Positions 59,507 to 64,000 of a stretch of 64,000 nucleotides of DNA are shown piece after piece. Both the position numbers and the translations under genes were made by a program. The stretch covers positions 1 through 64,000 of the forward strand of contig CANDBT010000004.1 in the NCBI GenBank assembly GCA_947383005.1, given 5' to 3'. Source of the DNA: an uncultured bacterium (GTDB taxonomy: Bacteria > Bacillota > Clostridia > Lachnospirales > Lachnospiraceae). The notes beneath the pieces are model-generated. The model had not been told where the DNA came from. It ran no database searches and worked only from the letters and a program-made list of their open reading frames with translations. The stretch's first letter is position 1, and the number at the start of each line of letters is the position of its first letter.

Positions 59507-60388
59507 ATGGAATGGGAAAGGAGAATAGCAGAAAAAGTGTTGAGGGACAAAAACGGATTGACTGAGGCAGAGTTTCTGGCATCGTATCGGTCCGGAGATT
59601 ATCCAAGGCCATCGGTGGCCACAGATATGGTAATTTTTACGGTAATGGATCAGAAAGAAGAAAATTACCGTAAGCTTCCGGAAAAAGAGTTGTGTTTGCT
59701 GATGATTAAAAGGGGAGGACATCCTTATCTGGGCTGTTGGGCGCTCCCCGGAGGATTTGTAAGGCCGACGGAAACCACGGATGAGGCTGCCAGGCGGGAA
59801 CTGCAGGAAGAAACGGGAGTGGGCCAGGTGTATTTGGAACAGCTTTATACGTTCAGCGACCCTGGCCGGGACCCCCGGACGTGGGTGATGAGCTGCTCTT
59901 ACATGGCTTTGATTGATAGCAGCAAAGTCCAAATCCAGGCAGGGGATGATGCAGCCTGGGCATCCTGGTTTGGCGTACAGTGTAAGATGGCTGAAAAAAG
60001 AGGGGAAACCGAATGCTGGGAGCTGGTTTTTTCTGGTGAGGACGCGACGTTTAAAACGGTTTTGGAAAAAAAGTCCAAAGCTTCTTTTGCTGACAGTAAG
60101 GTTGTGGACAGAGGCGGTCTGGCTTTTGACCATGGACGGATAATCGCTTATGGGTTAGAGCGTTTGCGGGGGAAGCTCCAGTATACGGATTTGGCGTTTC
60201 ATTTAATGCCGGAGTATTTCACTTTGACACAATTGCAGCGGGTTTATGAAACGATTTTAGGCAAGGGGCTGCCAGCGGCGGCTTTTCGCAGAAAGATAGC
60301 GCCGCTGGTAAAGGGAACCCAGCAGTATACACAAAACGAAGGCCATCGGCCTTCCCGGCTGTATCGAAAAAACAGAGAGGGAAATTGA
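59507..60388 (+). CDS. NrtR-like Nudix-domain transcription regulator
   Basis: I use ATG 59507 (GGCGGACGGAAG upstream); TTG 59477 is in frame but has no site. The 293-residue product has a Nudix domain with a complete Nudix box, GFVRPTETTDEAAR then RELQEETGV near residue 95-118. A winged-helix C-terminal domain follows (FHLMPEYFTLTQLQRVYETIL, FRRKIAPLV), the NrtR arrangement. NrtR regulators bind ADP-ribose and control NAD metabolism; a few retain hydrolase activity and the intact box would allow it here. It lies 135 bases after the NADAR gene with its own promoter region. Confidence 0.85.
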   Translation: MEWERRIAEKVLRDKNGLTEAEFLASYRSGDYPRPSVATDMVIFTVMDQKEENYRKLPEKELCLLMIKRGGHPYLGCWALPGGFVRPTETTDEAARRELQEETGVGQVYLEQLYTFSDPGRDPRTWVMSCSYMALIDSSKVQIQAGDDAAWASWFGVQCKMAEKRGETECWELVFSGEDATFKTVLEKKSKASFADSKVVDRGGLAFDHGRIIAYGLERLRGKLQYTDLAFHLMPEYFTLTQLQRVYETILGKGLPAAAFRRKIAPLVKGTQQYTQNEGHRPSRLYRKNREGN

Positions 60389-60438
60389 GCGTGAAAATGC
60401 CCCGGGCTTTTGAGGCGGCAGGGCTTTGAGAGGATTTG

Positions 60439-61962
60439 ATGATGAAAGATGATATTTTTCAGCAAAAAGATTCCGAGAAAAATCTTATCCGTTTTTCTAT
60501 CAATATGAAAATATTGATGTTGTCTGCGGCGGCCGTTTTGCCGTTTATCGTTTTGCTTATCGTCCTTTTAATCTTTATGACGAATTACAGCCGCACATAT
60601 GGCAAAATTGTGAGCGGCATGACCATTGCCAATAATTATAATCTGAATTTTAAGGAAGAAATGGATGAGAGCCTATATAAATTGGTAGTGGGGTATGTGA
60701 AGTTTGAAGATATTTCCAAGGACGGAACGCTGAAGGACCCCTATGTGCTGATTGGCGAACTGCGGCAGGAGTTTACTGCGTTGCGGGATATTACTACTGA
60801 TGAAGAGAGTCAGGTGTGGCTGGATAGCCTGTTGAGAAATATTGACACATTGGAAGACCGGGTAGATGATATTTTGGAAAATATCCGTTTTGGAGGACAG
60901 TATGATGCCAATATTGAAGAATTGGACAATAATATTTACATTCTTACAGAATTGATTCAGGATAACATCCAATATTATATCTATTATCAGACAAGAAGTA
61001 TGGAAACGGTTACGGGTGAACTGAACCACCGGATACAAAGTTTTCTTATTGCCTGTGGGATTTTGGTAGCGCTGTTGACCGTGATGACGATAGTCGTTAC
61101 TTATCTGATAACATCGGGGATTTTGCGGCCGTTAAAAGTACTGTACGACGCTACGCGGAAGGTTTCCCAGGGAGATTTGAAGGCCAGGGCCGATGTGGAT
61201 TCCCATGACGAAATAGAGATTTTGGCCCATGGTTTCAACGATATGGCGGAAAGTATGGAAAAGCTGTTTCAAAAAATCAAAGAGGATGAACAAAAAATGC
61301 GGCAGTTGGATCTGCGTCTGCTGCAGGAGCAGATCAATCCCCATTTTCTGTATAATACCTTGGATACGATTGTCTGGCTTATTGAAGGAGATAAAGCGGA
61401 TGAAGCGGTAAATATGGTTGTTACCTTGTCCGATTTTTTCCGTTTGGTACTGAGCAGGGGGAAAGAATTCATTTCTCTTAGCGAAGAAAAACAGCATATC
61501 AGCAGTTACCTGGAAATTCAGGAAGTACGGTACAGGGATATTTTGGAATATCAGATCGAAATCGATCCGGCACTGTACCAGTATGAAATACCAAAGCTTA
61601 CTTTACAGCCGCTGGTGGAAAATGCCCTTTATCATGGGATTAAATATAAACGTGCTCGTGGCTGTATTTATGTCCGGGGGGAGAAAAATGGGGATGTCCT
61701 TGTGCTGACGGTTAGCGATAATGGCATAGGGATGGAGGCAGGGGAACTCAGGCAACTGCAAAAAGAGATCCGGCGCCCCTGCCGCGAGACAGAGAAGGGA
61801 TTTGGTTTGGCGAATGTCAATGAACGCATCCGCATGTATTTTGGGGCGGAGTATGGGATGGAAATCCAATCAGAAAAAAACAGGGGAACCATAGTAAAGC
61901 TGACTATTCCTGCCGTAAAAAAGGAGAACAGGCAGGCGGCAGATTCGGGAGGCGGCAGATGA
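60439..61962 (+). CDS. YesM/LytS-type sensor histidine kinase
   Basis: The start is ATG 60439 (GAGAGG upstream; a second ATG at 60442). The 507-residue protein has a membrane segment at about residues 25-50 (LSAAAVLPFIVLLIVLLIFM), an outer sensor domain of about 140 residues, and a second segment at about 195-220 (FLIACGILVALLTVMTIVV). Then come a HAMP domain (SGILRPLKVLYDATRKVSQGD), the phospho-acceptor region QINPHFLYNTLDTIVWLIEG (His-Phe-Leu-Tyr-Asn) and an HATPase_c domain (LVENALYHGIK, VSDNGIGM, GFGLANVNERI). It phosphorylates the response regulator encoded two genes downstream. The ATG of the next gene overlaps its stop. Confidence 0.9.
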   Translation: MMKDDIFQQKDSEKNLIRFSINMKILMLSAAAVLPFIVLLIVLLIFMTNYSRTYGKIVSGMTIANNYNLNFKEEMDESLYKLVVGYVKFEDISKDGTLKDPYVLIGELRQEFTALRDITTDEESQVWLDSLLRNIDTLEDRVDDILENIRFGGQYDANIEELDNNIYILTELIQDNIQYYIYYQTRSMETVTGELNHRIQSFLIACGILVALLTVMTIVVTYLITSGILRPLKVLYDATRKVSQGDLKARADVDSHDEIEILAHGFNDMAESMEKLFQKIKEDEQKMRQLDLRLLQEQINPHFLYNTLDTIVWLIEGDKADEAVNMVVTLSDFFRLVLSRGKEFISLSEEKQHISSYLEIQEVRYRDILEYQIEIDPALYQYEIPKLTLQPLVENALYHGIKYKRARGCIYVRGEKNGDVLVLTVSDNGIGMEAGELRQLQKEIRRPCRETEKGFGLANVNERIRMYFGAEYGMEIQSEKNRGTIVKLTIPAVKKENRQAADSGGGR

Positions 61963-62990
61963 ATAAGCGGCAAATAAATAAGAAGGACAGAGTGTGGCGA
62001 TGGATTGCGGCAGCCGCAGTAATGCTCCTGTTGGCTGGCTGCAGCAGAGAATACGGTGAAGCAGAGAAGGAAGATACGCTTACGCCCATGGATGAAAACC
62101 TGATCGTAGTGGGAGTATCGCAGGTGGGGAGCGAATCTGTCTGGCGCACAGCTAATACCATGTCTTTGCAGAAGGTTTTCACCAAAGAGAACGGTTATTT
62201 TATGATTTTTAATAACGCCCGCCAAAAGCAGGAAAACCAAATCAAAGCGATCAGAAGTTTTATTTCCCAGCGGGTAGATTATATCGTGTTTTCCCCCATT
62301 ATGGAAGACGGATGGGAAACGGTGCTCAGGGAAGCCAAAGAAGCAGATATCCCGGTTATCTTGGTTGACCGCAAAGTGAAGCTGCAGGATCAGTCGTTGT
62401 ATACCTGCTGGGTCGGATCAGATTTTAAAAACGAAGGCCGGATGGCGGGTGAGGCTTTGGCATATTGCCTGAGAAAACAGGGACGGCAGAGAGAAAATAT
62501 TCACATCGTATTGCTGCAGGGCACGCAAGGAGCCACGGCTACCATCGGACGGGCCGAAGGGTTTCAGGAGATTGCCCAAAAGCACGAAAACTGGCTGATT
62601 TTGGAGCAGGCTGACGGTGAATTTACTACGGCGAAGGGACAGGAGGAGATGGAACGCCTGCTTCATCGATATAAAGACATTGATGTGGTAGTTTCGCAAA
62701 ATGACGATATGACGTTTGGCGCTTTGGCGGCTATCGAGGAAGCGGGAAAGACAGCGGGGGAGGACGGGGATATCCTGGTGATTTCTTTTGATGCAGTTAA
62801 AGGAGCGCTAAAGCTGGTGGAAGAAGGCAAGATTACGGCGGATATTGAATGCAATCCAAACCAAGGAGAATATGTCGACCAGATTATCCGGAAAATGGAA
62901 GAAGGGGAGGCGGTAGCAAAATTGCATTTTGTGCCGGAGAGGGTGTTCGTTAAAGAAAATGTGGCAGAAGATTTAGGGGAAGATGATTGA
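61959..62990 (+). CDS. sugar-binding lipoprotein (RbsB/LacI-fold, PBP type 1)
   Basis: The 343-residue product has a lipoprotein signal (WIAAAAVMLLLAGCSRE, lipobox LAGC). The mature part is a periplasmic-binding-protein type 1 fold: LIVVGVSQVGSESVWRTANT, QENQIKAIRSFISQRVDYIV, IPVILVDRKV, GTQGATATIGRAEGFQEIA, VVSQNDDMTFGALAAIEEAG and VISFDAVKGALKLVEEGKI, as in ribose and galactose binders. It overlaps the kinase gene by 4 bases and precedes the regulator gene. No ABC permease lies in the window, so it may be a ligand-binding partner of the histidine kinase as much as a transporter component. Confidence 0.88.
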   Translation: MNKRQINKKDRVWRWIAAAAVMLLLAGCSREYGEAEKEDTLTPMDENLIVVGVSQVGSESVWRTANTMSLQKVFTKENGYFMIFNNARQKQENQIKAIRSFISQRVDYIVFSPIMEDGWETVLREAKEADIPVILVDRKVKLQDQSLYTCWVGSDFKNEGRMAGEALAYCLRKQGRQRENIHIVLLQGTQGATATIGRAEGFQEIAQKHENWLILEQADGEFTTAKGQEEMERLLHRYKDIDVVVSQNDDMTFGALAAIEEAGKTAGEDGDILVISFDAVKGALKLVEEGKITADIECNPNQGEYVDQIIRKMEEGEAVAKLHFVPERVFVKENVAEDLGEDD

Positions 62991-63061
62991 GGCATAGAGG
63001 TAACAGTCCAAGAGCTGTCTGAGCGAATACGCAAATAGCGAAAGAGGGAGAAGGATAAAGG

Positions 63062-64000
63062 ATGCTGAAAGTATTTTTAGTTGAAGATGAACTGGTGATC
63101 CGGGAAGGGCTGCGGGATAATATTCCCTGGGAACAGTATGGTTTTAAACTGGCGGGCGAGGCCAGCGACGGGGAGATGGCGCTGCCGCTTATCCGTAAAA
63201 TCAAGCCGGACGTGCTGATTACGGATATCAAGATGCCCTTTATGGACGGGCTGTCGCTGAGCGAGATTGTGAAGGAAGAATTTCCCAAGATCAGAATTAT
63301 CATTATCAGCGGTTATGATGATTTTGAATACGCGCGCCAGGCAATTGCAACAGGGGTGGAACAATATTTGCTTAAACCGATTACCAGAGCTGCCCTGCGG
63401 AAAGTCCTGCTGGAGTTAAAGGATAAAATCGAACAGGAACAGGAGCAAAAAGATTATCAGATTCAGTATCAGGACGAAATGCAGGAATTTGAACAATTTT
63501 CTCTGCGCCGGTTTTTCGAGAAGGTTCTGGACGGAAAGCTGACGGTTAAAGAAATTTATGAAGAGTCATCGGCTCTTTCCCTGAACCTGACTGCTTCCTG
63601 CTATAATTTGCTGTTGTTTTCCGTCTATGAGAAGAGTGAAGGTTCTTCCGTAGAGTACAGAGAGCGGCTAGTGAGAAAGCAGGAAGAGGTATTCCATTAT
63701 TTCCTCCGCCACCCTCAGTATATCCTGTTTCGCCTTAATGTCAATGGTTATGGTGTACTGATAAAGTCGGAAGAATCCCAGATGGAGGAGCTGACAGAGA
63801 ATGCTCTGGCTCATATGCAGAAAATCTGTACGGCAAGGGAAGCTCGTATGGAATGGTATGTGGCGGTGGGAGAACCGGTAGCGCGCCTTAGTCTCCTTCC
63901 TCAATGCTTTAAACAGGTCAACCATTATTTTGCCTATCGGTTTATGATGCCATCCATGCATATTTTTTCGGAGTCCACATTGAAGGGCCAACTGACGGAT
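63062..64000 (+). CDS. YesN-type response regulator (3' partial)
   Basis: ATG 63062 follows GGGAGAAGGA. The frame is open to the window end, giving 313 residues without a stop. Residues 1-125 are a receiver domain: LKVFLVEDELVIREGLRD (acidic pair), phospho-acceptor Asp in VLITDIKMPFMDGLSL near residue 55, IIISGYDDFEYARQAI and the Lys in YLLKPI near 104. The middle part is the variable linker of YesN proteins. The AraC-type DNA-binding domain expected at the C-terminus lies beyond the window. It is the partner of the YesM-like kinase and probably controls sugar-uptake or glycan-use genes downstream. Confidence 0.88.
   Translation, partial: MLKVFLVEDELVIREGLRDNIPWEQYGFKLAGEASDGEMALPLIRKIKPDVLITDIKMPFMDGLSLSEIVKEEFPKIRIIIISGYDDFEYARQAIATGVEQYLLKPITRAALRKVLLELKDKIEQEQEQKDYQIQYQDEMQEFEQFSLRRFFEKVLDGKLTVKEIYEESSALSLNLTASCYNLLLFSVYEKSEGSSVEYRERLVRKQEEVFHYFLRHPQYILFRLNVNGYGVLIKSEESQMEELTENALAHMQKICTAREARMEWYVAVGEPVARLSLLPQCFKQVNHYFAYRFMMPSMHIFSESTLKGQLTD

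Overview
The window reads as a chromosomal segment of a low-to-medium GC Gram-positive anaerobe of the class Clostridia, most likely a gut Lachnospiraceae. This rests on strong AGGAGG-type ribosome binding sites, transmembrane serine/threonine kinases with BspA/DUF285 repeats, LoaP-type NusG paralogues, a YesM/YesN-type two-component pair, an AAA/PD-(D/E)XK protein, and glycyl-radical and B12-free anaerobic enzymology. No rRNA, tRNA or CRISPR array was seen. Almost every gene lies on the + strand; the YitT gene and one transposase remnant are the exceptions.

Region 1 (1-11986) is the end of a cell-surface glycan or glycan-modification cluster. It holds the C-terminal part of a beta-propeller-like protein that follows a CDP-glycerol-transferase-like end, a DUF4422 glycosyltransferase, a free-standing Rossmann protein, a glycyl radical enzyme with its activase, two tandem paralogous glycosyltransferases, two FkbM methyltransferases and an SDR epimerase. 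A small GxGxxG Rossmann module recurs as a fused domain through most of these proteins. A strong terminator closes the region.

Region 2 (about 12180-22120) holds an envelope-sensing group. A promoter and a heavily structured 5' leader precede a secreted NlpC/P60 hydrolase. Then come a YwlG-family protein and two paralogous receptor-like kinases (cytosolic kinase, one membrane segment, outer DUF285 repeats) that flank an AAA/PD-(D/E)XK protein. A convergent YitT gene ends it.

Region 3 (22300-56200) is a large capsule/exopolysaccharide locus. It opens with a tyrosine recombinase flanked by palindromes, an O-antigen-ligase-like protein, an amidase, an RNA 2'-phosphotransferase and two tandem NusG paralogues, the second LoaP-like. 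A roughly 28-gene biosynthetic series follows. It includes an aminotransferase, LpxD-like acyltransferase, PglC-like initiating transferase, ACP and FkbH; PIG-L, VOC, MBL and ATP-grasp enzymes; LicD, GT4, Wzy and Wzx; a nonulosonic acid set (NeuA-PseG fusion, NeuB, a sialidase-like protein); the full UDP-L-FucNAc set (fnlA/fnlB/fnlC); and, between fnlA and fnlB, a complete 2-aminoethylphosphonate and CMP-phosphonate set. The likely product is a phosphonate-decorated polysaccharide with L-FucNAc, a nonulosonate and an acylated amino sugar, made by the Wzx/Wzy route and transcribed under LoaP antitermination. A 193-bp MITE-like element with perfect ends and a target-site duplication sits between fnlB and fnlC.

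Region 4 (56200-57800) is decayed: a frameshifted, truncated MBOAT acyltransferase, a transposase remnant, a broken fragment and a 25-bp-arm perfect palindrome.

Region 5 (57800-64000) holds a lipoprotein gene out of frame at a poly-A tract, a NADAR protein, an NrtR-like Nudix regulator with repeated operator-like sites over its own promoter, and a YesM-like histidine kinase, sugar-binding lipoprotein and YesN-like response regulator set cut by the window end.
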